A program made the translations under genes and the position numbers. From a virus, in IMG/VR virus record IMGVR_UViG_3300035670_000058, positions 1 to 64,000 of that record: a DNA stretch of 64,000 nt. The stretch is one strand, 5' to 3'. A model generated the notes under the pieces. That model was not told the origin of the DNA, did no database searches, and saw nothing but the letters and a program-made list of their open reading frames with translations. Shown here piece by piece: positions 1 through 6,744 of this stretch (position 1 is the stretch's first letter; each line of letters begins with the position of its first letter).

Positions 1-2522
1 GTTATGCTCAAGGACAGGCAACAATCTTTGCAGCCTATCAGGGATATGCTCAAGCCGCAGGAACCTTGCTTGCATCTATGTATGCAGTTGCACAGGCAGA
101 GGCTAAAGTTTACGTCCAACTCTCAACCGTAGATGGATACGCGCAGTCTCTAGGGCTTATTGGTGTAACAGATAATCTTTATACAGCGATTGATGAGATA
201 ACGCCAGATGATACTGACTACGTAGTCGGTACAGGTTCAAATGCAACATTTGCTCTTGATTCCGTATATCCGCCAACATGGAAGATTGATCATATCCTGC
301 GTATCCGCTATCAGACTGCTGGTGTCGGTGCGGGTGGAAATGTTCAACTACGTCAGGGTAGTACAATTATCTGGCAGACTGTTGGAAATATTACTGCTTC
401 TGAATGGACAACACTTGAGTACAGCCTGACCCCTGCTGAGATGGCATCGATCACAGACTACTCAGATTTGAATGTTCATATCACGACTGTTGATAAGTTC
501 CTTATCTCTTGGGTTGAATTCCAAGTCCCCTCTGGAGAGCCATCCTCACGTATACGGAATTACGCACAGGCTCAGGCTGACATCAAGCATACTTCTGAAG
601 AGGTTGCGCAAGCACAGGCAGATATTCTGGCTACTGCTCAAGTATTTGCTCAGGCACAAGCGCACATTTATCGCACAGAAATTGGTGCAGCAAATGCACA
701 AGCAGCGATAAAGCAAACATACACCAACTTCGCTCAGGCACAGGCAGATACCAAGCAAACGTATCAGGCATACGCGCAAGCACAGGCCGATATCAAGCAT
801 ATGTATCAAGTATTCGCACAAGCGAATGGTTCTATCAAGCAGCAATATCAGCAGTTTGCTCAGGTCGCAGCCATTGTTCGGACAACAGAAACGGTTGTTG
901 CTCAGGCACAGACTAGCGTAAAGGCTTCCTACCAAGTATCTGCACAGGCACAAGGCTCTATCAAGCAGACGTATCAAATTTATGCACAGTCACAAGCAAC
1001 TATTGAGCAAACATACCTTGTCTACGCTCAAGCACAAGCAGTCATCAGAAATACGTATCAGGTATACGCGCAAGCCCAGAGCATTATACGGACAACAGCA
1101 CAAGTATTTGCAAATGCTCAAGCTAATATCAAGCATACATATGAGGCATTTGCTCAGGCTGAAGCACAGATTCTTATCCCAATCTACACTAGGGAGCAAA
1201 TTGCTCAGGCGCAAGCAAATATTATTGCAACTTATCAAGCCTATGTCCAAACACAGGCAAAGATCAATGCTTACGGTGTTCAAGGGTATGCTCAAGGTCA
1301 AGCATGGATCGGTGGACAAGTTGTCCAGTATGCACAAGCACAGGCAAGACTATATGCGTTCAATATTCAAACTTACGCACAATCTCTAGCGCACATACAA
1401 CGGACTGAACTTGGGTATGCTCAAGCGCAAACATCTATCAAGCAGACTTACAGTATATATGCACAAGCACAAGCACAAATTCGCGCACAATACCTTGTTA
1501 CTGCTCAAGCCGAAGCATGGATAGAAGTAATCTCCAATGCCTATGCTCAGGCTAACGTTTGGATCAAGGTAACCTTCACAGCCTCTGCACAGGCACAAGC
1601 AAAACTGCGGGCATACGGTGTTCAGAGTTACGCTCAAGCCAATGCGTATATCTTTGGATCATGGCAACAAGTTGCTCAAAGCCAAGCAACAATCAAAGCA
1701 ACTACAACGGTTGAAGCCAATGTACAGGCCGATATTAAGCAGACTTATCGTGGATTTGCACAGGCTCAAGGCTGGATTCTTATCACAGGCAAAGCCTATG
1801 CACAAGCCAGATCAACTATCGAAACAACCTATACTAGCAATGCTCAAGCGCAAGCAAAGGTCAAGGCTATTGGTGTTCAAGCCTGTGCAAATGCACAAGC
1901 AAATATCAAGGCTACATATCGTGGATTTGCGCAAGCACAGACTACAATAAAAACAGCATATATCCAGACTGCTCAAGCAAATGCGTATACACGGATAACT
2001 ATCCCAATATTTGCTCAAGCACAATCACAAATTAAGACAACTTACTATGTAAGTGCACAAGCACAAACAGGTATTAAAGCATCCTATCAGGCATATGCAA
2101 ATATAACAGCCATAGTAATGAACGCCTCGGTGGCTTACGGTCAAGCAGGGGCCGCTGTGAAGGCTGTGGGGCAATCCTACGGACAGGCTGAAGGCTATAT
2201 TCGAAACTTCTACCAAGCATATGCTCAGGCGCAAGGACACATAGTTATTCTAGATGTGCCCGTATTCGCACAGGCGCAAGCAGTAATTAGTAAGTCTGCT
2301 GGATATGCACAAGCGGAAGCATCCATTACTGTTGTCAATTTCCTAAAAAGTCTTACTCTTGAAGATCGGGTAGATATGGGCTTGATCCTTGCTGATCAAC
2401 TATCATTCACTGTGGTACTACAAGATACAGGAATCACAATAAGCTTAAAGGATACAAATATGACGCTAGAATTATCAGACAGGGAAATAGATCAACTTGA
2501 TCTATCAGATAAAAATTATTAG
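1..2522 (+). CDS. 14-residue-repeat fibre-like protein (5' end outside window)
   Basis: The reading frame is open from base 3, already inside repeat units, so the start lies outside the window; about 839 residues are visible. More than forty tandem units follow the consensus (Y/F)AQAQAxI(K/R)xTYQx, mostly exactly 14 residues (42 bp). A non-repeat, beta-rich block of about 120 residues (roughly bases 160-540) interrupts them and looks like a jelly-roll or carbohydrate-binding insert. The last 60 residues are also non-repetitive. The 14-residue period equals two heptads (aromatic and Ile at one position, Ala and Thr at the other), so an alpha-helical coiled-coil shaft is possible; the alternating A-Q-A-Q could equally suit a beta fibre. 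A paralogue lies at 29358. Role as a tail fibre or appendage is inferred from repeats and that paralogue's position. Confidence 0.75.
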   Translation, partial: YAQGQATIFAAYQGYAQAAGTLLASMYAVAQAEAKVYVQLSTVDGYAQSLGLIGVTDNLYTAIDEITPDDTDYVVGTGSNATFALDSVYPPTWKIDHILRIRYQTAGVGAGGNVQLRQGSTIIWQTVGNITASEWTTLEYSLTPAEMASITDYSDLNVHITTVDKFLISWVEFQVPSGEPSSRIRNYAQAQADIKHTSEEVAQAQADILATAQVFAQAQAHIYRTEIGAANAQAAIKQTYTNFAQAQADTKQTYQAYAQAQADIKHMYQVFAQANGSIKQQYQQFAQVAAIVRTTETVVAQAQTSVKASYQVSAQAQGSIKQTYQIYAQSQATIEQTYLVYAQAQAVIRNTYQVYAQAQSIIRTTAQVFANAQANIKHTYEAFAQAEAQILIPIYTREQIAQAQANIIATYQAYVQTQAKINAYGVQGYAQGQAWIGGQVVQYAQAQARLYAFNIQTYAQSLAHIQRTELGYAQAQTSIKQTYSIYAQAQAQIRAQYLVTAQAEAWIEVISNAYAQANVWIKVTFTASAQAQAKLRAYGVQSYAQANAYIFGSWQQVAQSQATIKATTTVEANVQADIKQTYRGFAQAQGWILITGKAYAQARSTIETTYTSNAQAQAKVKAIGVQACANAQANIKATYRGFAQAQTTIKTAYIQTAQANAYTRITIPIFAQAQSQIKTTYYVSAQAQTGIKASYQAYANITAIVMNASVAYGQAGAAVKAVGQSYGQAEGYIRNFYQAYAQAQGHIVILDVPVFAQAQAVISKSAGYAQAEASITVVNFLKSLTLEDRVDMGLILADQLSFTVVLQDTGITISLKDTNMTLELSDREIDQLDLSDKNY
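3..2340 (+). repeat. Degenerate 42-bp tandem repeat encoding 14-residue A/Q-rich units
   Basis: Runs of GCTCAAGCACAAGCA-like sequence recur about every 42 bp, interrupted by the insert at about 160-540. The repeats are diverged at DNA level, with synonymous variation, so the period is kept by protein selection rather than by very recent duplication. Confidence 0.85.
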
Positions 2523-2533
2523 GTGGTGATTAT

Positions 2534-2827
2534 ATGGCAAAGCCTAATCGATATGTGCTTGGATCAAAGCCAGAGCTCGATTTAACTTTTTACAACGAAG
2601 AGGGGCAAAGATTTACCCCGACAGAATATCGATTGAGCGTAAAAGACCCGACAGGGGTGGTCACCACCTATTCTGGCGGTGATTTAACTCAGGCGTCAGG
2701 GTATTTGTTCGCAATGTACAAACCCCCTGTGGTGGGCTACTACGAGTATGAAGGATGGGGCAAGGATGGTGCCGGCCGAGAGATCGCATCTACTGCCTCA
2801 TTTGAAGTCTATGATCGATTATATTAG
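2534..2827 (+). CDS. Small beta-rich protein of unknown function
   Basis: 97 residues with ATG after a GGTGGTGA ribosome site, 11 bp behind the fibre-like gene, so probably co-transcribed with it. The sequence alternates polar and aromatic residues and reads like a single Ig-like or baseplate-type beta domain (Y-rich, ending in a strand). I do not recognise the family. Its place directly after a fibre gene suggests a small structural or fibre-attachment protein; that is inference from position only. Confidence 0.7.
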   Translation: MAKPNRYVLGSKPELDLTFYNEEGQRFTPTEYRLSVKDPTGVVTTYSGGDLTQASGYLFAMYKPPVVGYYEYEGWGKDGAGREIASTASFEVYDRLY

Positions 2828-2833
2828 AAGACC

Positions 2834-2863
2834 TTGAACCTACGCTAGTCACTGTGCTATGAT
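2834..2863 (+). promoter_or_regulatory. Sigma70-like promoter upstream of structured RNA
   Basis: TTGAAC at 2834-2839 and TATGAT at 2858-2863, separated by 18 bp. The 9-mer TTGAACCTA recurs at 42349 and 42465, and the 18-bp spacing is shared with the promoters at 42349, 47488 and 52156. Predicted transcription start is near 2870, exactly where the self-complementary sequence begins. Confidence 0.7.
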
Positions 2864-2868
2864 GGCAT

Positions 2869-3187
2869 TAGCCAGAATGGGTAGGGACCGCCCCTCTCAC
2901 TTAGGGGTTTGTGAGCAGGGAAACCTATTCGTTCTGGCAAATACTTCTGGTACACAACTTAGATAGATATACTAATCAAATTCGAAATCCGGTGACACAG
3001 TTCGATACGCATACCTCTGTTCTTCGCTTATCCTAGGTGACAAGCGTACCAAGTCCCTGCTATCTCCCTGAAACGTGACGAGAGAGTATGATTCCCTGTG
3101 CAGTCACTATCATTTTCTAGGTCTAGCGACGGTTAGCGATATTATTTCTGGCCGGAAATAATGGGTGTGTACCAGAAGTTTTCTTTT
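2869..3187 (+). ncRNA. Putative large structured RNA
   Basis: No convincing ORF. Pairing seen by eye: GCCAGAA 2871-2877 with TTCTGGC 2932-2938, continued by GGGTAGG 2879-2885 with CCTATTC 2924-2930. Inside it CCCCT 2891-2895/AGGGG 2903-2907 and CTCAC 2896-2900/GTGAG 2911-2915 interlock, as a tight pseudoknot or as alternative hairpins. A perfect 14-bp helix (2943-2956 with 3166-3179) encloses GTGAC-ACAG 2992-3000 with 3096-3107, then TACGC 3006-3010/GCGTA 3044-3048 and ACCT/AGGT, plus an 8-bp hairpin 3141-3148/3155-3162. The closing strand runs into TTTTCTTTT, which could end the transcript. It sits directly behind a promoter and ahead of an HNH gene and the tRNA array. I recognise no known family; function unknown. 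Confidence 0.65.
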
Positions 3188-3198
3188 GAGGTATTATT

Positions 3199-3642
3199 AT
3201 GAGAGTTTACGGTCCCTATACAAGAAAAGACGGACGTAAGCACGTCGTACTCTGGAACGGGGAAACGACCCAAACAGTTTCTTATCCTCGCTATATTATG
3301 GAAGCCCATCTAGGGCGCAAGTTAGAAGAGTGGGAAACTGTTGATCATATAAATAGAGACTTTACGGATGACCGGATTGAAAATTTACGACTAGTGGGAA
3401 GGAGCCAACACAGCAAGGACGACGCTACCTACGCTAAACTCATAAAAAATGAGTGCGTTTGGTGTGGAACCAAGTTACTGCGGCGTCCAAGTAAGATGAG
3501 AGAGGCTGCCAAGAGGGCACAGGCTGGTCCCTTTTGCAGTAAGAAATGTATAGGGGAGTACGGAAGAATGGTACAAAATTCAATGCTAAGACTTCCGATT
3601 CAAGATTCCCCCCAGTCTGAGTATTATCAAAAAGAGAAATAA
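3199..3642 (+). CDS. HNH homing endonuclease
   Basis: 147 residues, ATG after a GAGG ribosome site. An HNH_3-type core (ETVDHINRDFTDDRIENLR) lies around residues 47-65, with the catalytic D-H pair and downstream Asn; a C-terminal zinc finger follows (CVWC near residue 93, then CSKKC). Such proteins are usually free-standing homing endonucleases cutting phage DNA. It lies between the structured RNA and the first tRNA gene, 6 bp ahead of the tRNA. Whether it is mobile together with the RNA is unknown. Confidence 0.88.
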   Translation: MRVYGPYTRKDGRKHVVLWNGETTQTVSYPRYIMEAHLGRKLEEWETVDHINRDFTDDRIENLRLVGRSQHSKDDATYAKLIKNECVWCGTKLLRRPSKMREAAKRAQAGPFCSKKCIGEYGRMVQNSMLRLPIQDSPQSEYYQKEK

Positions 3643-3648
3643 CTCTGT

Positions 3649-3725
3649 GGGGGCGTATTCCAATCGGTAGAGAAATGGGTCTTAAACACCCTAAAGTGTG
3701 GGTTCGAATCCCACCGCCCCTACCA
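3649..3725 (+). tRNA. tRNA-Leu-type, anticodon UAA, short variable loop
   Basis: Acceptor GGGGGCG/CGCCCCT, anticodon loop CTTAAAC, T arm GTGGG-TTCGAAT-CCCAC, discriminator A73 and encoded CCA. The anticodon UAA reads UUA (Leu). The variable loop is only 5 nt (AAAGT), whereas bacterial tRNA-Leu normally has a long class II arm. The D stem is weak (about 3 bp). Confidence 0.85.
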
Positions 3726-3726
3726 T

Positions 3727-3803
3727 CCTCTCGTAGCCCAATAGGCAGAGGCGACTGTCTCAAAAGCAGTTCAGTATCAGTTCGAATCTGATCGAGAGGA
3801 CCA
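3727..3803 (+). tRNA. tRNA-Leu-type, anticodon CAA, short variable loop
   Basis: Acceptor CCTCTCG/CGAGAGG, anticodon stem ACTGT/GCAGT around loop CTCAAAA, T arm ATCAG/CTGAT, A73 and encoded CCA. Anticodon CAA reads UUG. The variable loop is 5 nt (TCAGT), again not class II. Starts one base after the previous tRNA's CCA. Confidence 0.88.
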
Positions 3804-3805
3804 AT

Positions 3806-3883
3806 GGCGTCGTAGCCCAACTGGCAGGAGGCGCGTGCCTTAGGAGCATGACAGTAGGAGTTCGAATCTCCTCGACGCCACCA
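3806..3883 (+). tRNA. tRNA-Leu-type, anticodon UAG, short variable loop
   Basis: Acceptor GGCGTCG/CGACGCC, anticodon stem CGTGC/GCATG around CTTAGGA, T arm AGGAG/CTCCT, A73 and encoded CCA. Anticodon UAG reads CUA (Leu). Variable loop 5 nt (ACAGT). Third in a row with a leucine anticodon and class I-like architecture. Confidence 0.88.
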
Positions 3884-3964
3884 TTACTTGATTTGCCCCA
3901 AGTTGTATCAATACTGAATATTAGTATGTGAAGCACTCGCTTCGCTTATTAAGGAGGTATTGAT

Positions 3965-4288
3965 ATGGAATCCAAAGAGTACCAAGCAGCATACTATAAG
4001 AAAAATCGTGACGTTCTAAGGGCTAGGCAAAATGCTACCGCCAAGCAGCGCAGAGCCAGCCTAAAGCCTATAGTCTATAGATGGTTAAATCCTGATGGAA
4101 TAACTGTTGACTATGTAGGACGAGGGACTATTGAAAGAGCCAAAGATAAAAAGAAAAAGGAATGGCTAACTAAGGAACATACTCTAATCTACGAAGAGTG
4201 CCTAAATGAATGGCACGCTATGGAGATGGAGGGCAAATGGGGGCAATTGTACGCCCCCAGATATAATAAAGACGGCTATAGAAAATAA
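3965..4288 (+). CDS. GIY-YIG-like endonuclease
   Basis: 107 residues, ATG after AAGGAGG. A basic N-terminus precedes a compact GIY-YIG-like core: VYRW near residue 36, then DYVGRG near 48 and a late EWHAMEMEGKWG segment carrying the expected Glu. It is clearly paralogous to the protein at 57075: both share a YVGRG motif, the EW-AME-EGKWG block and the ending NKDGYR. Family members of this kind are usually free-standing homing endonucleases. It sits between tRNA genes, a common site for such elements. Nuclease activity is inferred. Confidence 0.75.
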   Translation: MESKEYQAAYYKKNRDVLRARQNATAKQRRASLKPIVYRWLNPDGITVDYVGRGTIERAKDKKKKEWLTKEHTLIYEECLNEWHAMEMEGKWGQLYAPRYNKDGYRK

Positions 4289-4295
4289 AGCACTC

Positions 4296-4372
4296 CTCCC
4301 CGTGGCGCAACCGGATAGCGCGACAGACTTCTAATCTGTAGGTTGAAGGTTCGAATCCTTTCGGGGAGGCCA
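4296..4372 (+). tRNA. tRNA-Arg (UCU)
   Basis: Acceptor CTCCCCG/CGGGGAG, anticodon stem ACAGA/TCTGT around CTTCTAA, T arm GAAGG/CCTTT, discriminator G and encoded CCA. Reads AGA/AGG. Confidence 0.92.
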
Positions 4373-4392
4373 TTCTTTTCTAAGAGGTAACC

Positions 4393-4938
4393 ATGCTAGA
4401 CCCTAACTCATTCAAACAACCGTTAATGCTGGATATCGGGGCTGGCGGTTATTCATCTGATGATAAGTTTACTTCAGTAGACCTTATAACTAAATGTGAT
4501 ATTCAAGCCTCAATGGAGGCTATCCCCCTTCCAGATGGTTGTGTTGAAGCGATATTTTCTTCAAATGCACTGGAACATATTGGAAAACATCAAATTGTTC
4601 CCACTTTACGGGAATGGTGTAGGTTACTAAAGGTAGGCGGAAAACTTCAACTCGTTGTTCCTGATTTAGAGTGGGCATGCCTTTGGTGGCTTGCTCATCA
4701 GGATGATCGCGGTTGGAGTATGGACATTTTGTACGGGCATCAGTTACATGCTGGTGAATACCATAAAACAGGATTTACTCCGCGAATTCTTTGGGACTAT
4801 TTCCAAGAGGCTGGAGGGTTTGAGGTTCATAAAATTGAGTATATGTTTGGTGATTATGATGAAACCCCGTTAGAGGACGGCAATACCAAAGTAGATGTTA
4901 GCCAACGTTGTATTTCTTTGGAGGCTAGCAAGATTTAA
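4393..4938 (+). CDS. SAM-dependent methyltransferase (class I)
   Basis: 181 residues, ATG after AGAGGT. Motif I is LDIGAGG (about residues 13-19), followed by an acidic SVDL strand end, DIQASMEAIPLPD, then FSSNALEHI (motif IV region) and a LLKVGGKLQLVVPD strand. This is the Methyltransf_11 pattern of small-molecule, sugar or protein methyltransferases; the (D/N)PP(Y/F) and PC motifs of DNA methyltransferases are absent. It lies between tRNA-Arg and tRNA-Pro, 1 bp from the latter. Substrate unknown; tRNA modification or glycan methylation are both possible. Confidence 0.8.
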   Translation: MLDPNSFKQPLMLDIGAGGYSSDDKFTSVDLITKCDIQASMEAIPLPDGCVEAIFSSNALEHIGKHQIVPTLREWCRLLKVGGKLQLVVPDLEWACLWWLAHQDDRGWSMDILYGHQLHAGEYHKTGFTPRILWDYFQEAGGFEVHKIEYMFGDYDETPLEDGNTKVDVSQRCISLEASKI

Positions 4939-4939
4939 T

Positions 4940-5013
4940 CTGGGTGTGGTGTAATGGTCGCACGCGGCGTTTGGGGCGCTGTAGTAGGGGTTCGAATCCT
5001 CTTACCCAGACCA
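4940..5013 (+). tRNA. tRNA-Pro (UGG)
   Basis: Acceptor CTGGGTG/TACCCAG, anticodon stem CGGCG/CGCTG around TTTGGGG, T arm AGGGG/CCTCT, A73 and encoded CCA. Variable loop 4 nt. Confidence 0.88.
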
Positions 5014-5042
5014 CCTTTAGAGAGGTAGAGTTATTAATAAGC

Positions 5043-5444
5043 GTGAAGGAGAAGAGAACACGTCCGTTTAGGCGGCACGGTTATTATCCATTATCTTACA
5101 ACTTTGTCAGACAGAAAGACGGTAAATATGTCCAATGTGCATACTGTGGAAAGTTTGTATACCATCGTAAAATAACAAGAGATCATATCTACCCTAAATC
5201 CAAGGGCGGTATTTTAAAAGCCCCAGCATGTGAGCCTTGCAATAGTGAGAAGGAGGACATGCTGCCAATAGAGTGGGCTGTTTATGCTACAAAGCATAAG
5301 CGTGATCTTGCGGTTATTCCGATTGGAGCGGAGTTTTTATCTTGCGAGGAAGGCAAGGAACAACTGTACGCTGATCTTAGTTATTTGTTTGAAAAGGCTC
5401 TGACAAAGAAATTCAAAGCAACGCTGCTGTCGTATAACGGTTAG
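5043..5444 (+). CDS. HNH endonuclease overlapping tRNA-Gly
   Basis: An open frame extends back through tRNA-Pro, but the conserved protein begins after it; GTG at 5043 is the most plausible start (133 residues), although the best ribosome site (AGAGGT at 5021) is rather far. A zinc-ribbon HNH core is clear: CAYC near residue 32, RDHIYPKSKGG near 46 and CEPCN near 63. The last 22 bases, including the stop, lie inside the tRNA-Gly gene, so coding and tRNA sequence are shared. Probably a free-standing homing endonuclease within the tRNA array. Confidence 0.8.
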   Translation: MKEKRTRPFRRHGYYPLSYNFVRQKDGKYVQCAYCGKFVYHRKITRDHIYPKSKGGILKAPACEPCNSEKEDMLPIEWAVYATKHKRDLAVIPIGAEFLSCEEGKEQLYADLSYLFEKALTKKFKATLLSYNG

Positions 5445-5497
5445 TACAACAGTCTTCCAAATTGTTAGTCAGGGTTCAATTCCCTGTAGCAGCACCA
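5423..5497 (+). tRNA. tRNA-Gly (UCC)
   Basis: Acceptor GCTGCTG/TAGCAGC, anticodon stem ACAGT/ATTGT around CTTCCAA, T arm CAGGG/CCCTG, encoded CCA. Discriminator is A, where bacterial tRNA-Gly usually has U. The 5' part overlaps the HNH gene. Confidence 0.88.
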
Positions 5498-5522
5498 ATT
5501 CTTTAAAAAGGAGGTGATTTCT

Positions 5523-5882
5523 TTGGCACAGCATATAGGTGTCTTTCGCTCAGAAGCGAGAACAGCAACATCAAGTACACCAGATTTTAAAAACTACGAT
5601 GGTATTGGCATGATTGCAGTGATTGATTGTACAGCAGTCACCGATACTCCTTCGGTAGTCTTTACTATTCAAGGAAAAGACCCGGCTTCTGGTAAGTATT
5701 ATACAATTCTAGCGTCGGCTGCAATAGTTGGAACAGGAACAACCGTATTACGTGTTCATCCTGACCTTACTGCGGCGGCAAATACTGTGGCTAAGGATAT
5801 GGTTCCTGCTGTATGGCGCGTAACTGCTACCCATGCAGACACAGATTCTATTACGTATAGCGTAGGAGTATCATTGGTATGA
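5523..5882 (+). CDS. Virion-like beta protein of unknown function
   Basis: TTG at 5523 is chosen because AAGGAGGTG lies 7 bp upstream; an in-frame GTG at 5514 falls inside that ribosome site. 119 residues, rich in Ala, Thr and Val with alternating strands and no Cys, like small phage head or tail accessory proteins. It is translationally coupled to the next gene (4-base overlap at 5879). Position between tRNA-Gly and tRNA-Trp is unusual for a structural gene. Function not recognised. Confidence 0.7.
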   Translation: MAQHIGVFRSEARTATSSTPDFKNYDGIGMIAVIDCTAVTDTPSVVFTIQGKDPASGKYYTILASAAIVGTGTTVLRVHPDLTAAANTVAKDMVPAVWRVTATHADTDSITYSVGVSLV

Positions 5883-6190
5883 GTAGTGGCGAATCAGACG
5901 TTGTAACCTTTAAGGTAAACAACAATGGGACTACCTACCCCGTAACTGGTGATGATTGGTGGAAATCTACATCGACATATAGTAATTTTGCTTTTTCCTA
6001 TAACTACCCAGTTTACTATTATCAGGTTACTTGCCCCAAGTGTTCGACATTAAATTGGGCGGAAGTAGATAAGATCATTACTTGTAAGGGTGAATATCAG
6101 GCAAGGAACAATAGAAAAATTCCTTGCGGAGCAAAGATTAAAGCAGTGCTTGAACAGGTGGATTACGAAGTCCCTGTAGCCAAGCCCTAA
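5879..6190 (+). CDS. Zinc-ribbon protein of unknown function
   Basis: 103 residues, ATG overlapping the previous stop. A Tyr-rich N-terminal half (SYNYPVYYYQ) is followed by CPKC near residue 53 and two later Cys (ITCKGEY, IPCGAK), which together could bind one zinc. It ends 3 bp before tRNA-Trp. Overlap with the upstream gene suggests the two act together. No family recognised. Confidence 0.7.
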   Translation: MSSGESDVVTFKVNNNGTTYPVTGDDWWKSTSTYSNFAFSYNYPVYYYQVTCPKCSTLNWAEVDKIITCKGEYQARNNRKIPCGAKIKAVLEQVDYEVPVAKP

Positions 6191-6193
6191 CAC

Positions 6194-6268
6194 ATGGTGG
6201 TCGTTCAACGGCTAGGATAACTGTCTCCAAAATAGTTGATCAGGGTTCGAATCCCTGCCGCCATGCCA
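6194..6268 (+). tRNA. tRNA-Trp (CCA)
   Basis: Acceptor ATGGTGG/CCGCCAT, anticodon stem ACTGT/ATAGT around CTCCAAA, T arm CAGGG/CCCTG, discriminator G and encoded CCA. Confidence 0.9.
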
Positions 6269-6286
6269 ATATGAAAGGAAGAGGAA

Positions 6287-6508
6287 ATGGACGATAAGAT
6301 TTTAAAGACAATCAGCACGAATTTTATGGTCAGTTACTTGGTAGCATCTTTTGAGATCACTGCCGTCAAAAGCAAGGGGCTTCCCCCGACTGAAGAAGGC
6401 GAAGAGTTGATGAAGGTATTTGACGGTCATGCTGAGACACTTTTGAAGTCTCTTGATACCGCAGGGTTCCAGATTGTCAACAAGGTCCCTGAACCATTTC
6501 TAAGGTAA
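6287..6508 (+). CDS. Small protein of unknown function
   Basis: 73 residues, ATG after GGAAGAGG. Largely helical with mixed charge and no motif I recognise. It lies between tRNA-Trp and tRNA-Asp, ending 5 bp before the latter. Confidence 0.65.
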   Translation: MDDKILKTISTNFMVSYLVASFEITAVKSKGLPPTEEGEELMKVFDGHAETLLKSLDTAGFQIVNKVPEPFLR

Positions 6509-6513
6509 CTACT

Positions 6514-6588
6514 CCCATCATCGTATATCGGATATTATTCCTGACTGTCGATCAAGCGAGAGGGGTCCGACTCCCCTTGGTGGGACCA
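6514..6588 (+). tRNA. tRNA-Asp (GUC)
   Basis: Acceptor CCCATCA/TGGTGGG, anticodon loop CTGTCGA on stem CCTGA/TCAAG (one C-A mismatch), T arm AGGGG/CCCCT, encoded CCA. Discriminator appears to be A, whereas G73 is the usual Asp identity base. Confidence 0.8.
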
Positions 6589-6590
6589 AA

Positions 6591-6666
6591 GCCGTGATCG
6601 TATAGATGGTCTGTACATCGTTCTGAAACAGCGAAGGTGTCGGTTCGATACCGACTCGCGGCACCA
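6591..6666 (+). tRNA. tRNA-Phe (GAA)
   Basis: Acceptor GCCGTGA/TCGCGGC, anticodon stem TCGTT/AGCGA around CTGAAAC, T arm GTCGG/CCGAC, A73 and encoded CCA. Starts 2 bp after the previous tRNA. Confidence 0.92.
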
Positions 6667-6667
6667 A

Positions 6668-6742
6668 GGGCGCGTAATTCAATGGTAGAATGCTAGACTC
6701 TTAATCTGGAAGTTATAGGTTCGAATCCTATCGCGCTCACCA
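6668..6742 (+). tRNA. tRNA-Lys (CUU)
   Basis: Acceptor GGGCGCG/CGCGCTC, anticodon stem CTAGA/TCTGG around CTCTTAA, T arm ATAGG/CCTAT, A73 and encoded CCA. Confidence 0.9.
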
Positions 6743-6744
6743 AT

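Noticed and set aside
546-977. 143-codon minus-strand ORF in the repeat gene, and similar ones at 990, 1386, 1812 and 2025
   Set aside because: They are antisense shadows of the 42-bp repeats with low-complexity Cys/Leu sequence and no ribosome sites.
3-2340. CRISPR-like array from regular 42-bp repeats
   Set aside because: Repeats are coding, diverged and have no unique spacers.
2870-3642. Group I intron carrying the HNH gene
   Set aside because: No recognisable P3-P7-P8 core or split host gene is visible, the element begins at a promoter start, and the flanking genes are intact.
2870-3642. HEARO/OMEGA-type RNA with IscB-like nuclease
   Set aside because: The HNH protein is only 147 residues with no RuvC-like parts, so it is not an IscB or IsrB relative; only the RNA-next-to-HNH arrangement is similar.
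3649-3725. Ochre suppressor tRNA
   Set aside because: The anticodon is UAA, which reads the Leu codon UUA; a UAA suppressor would need anticodon UUA.
3440-3820. 126-codon minus-strand ORF
   Set aside because: It runs antisense through the HNH gene and two tRNA genes.
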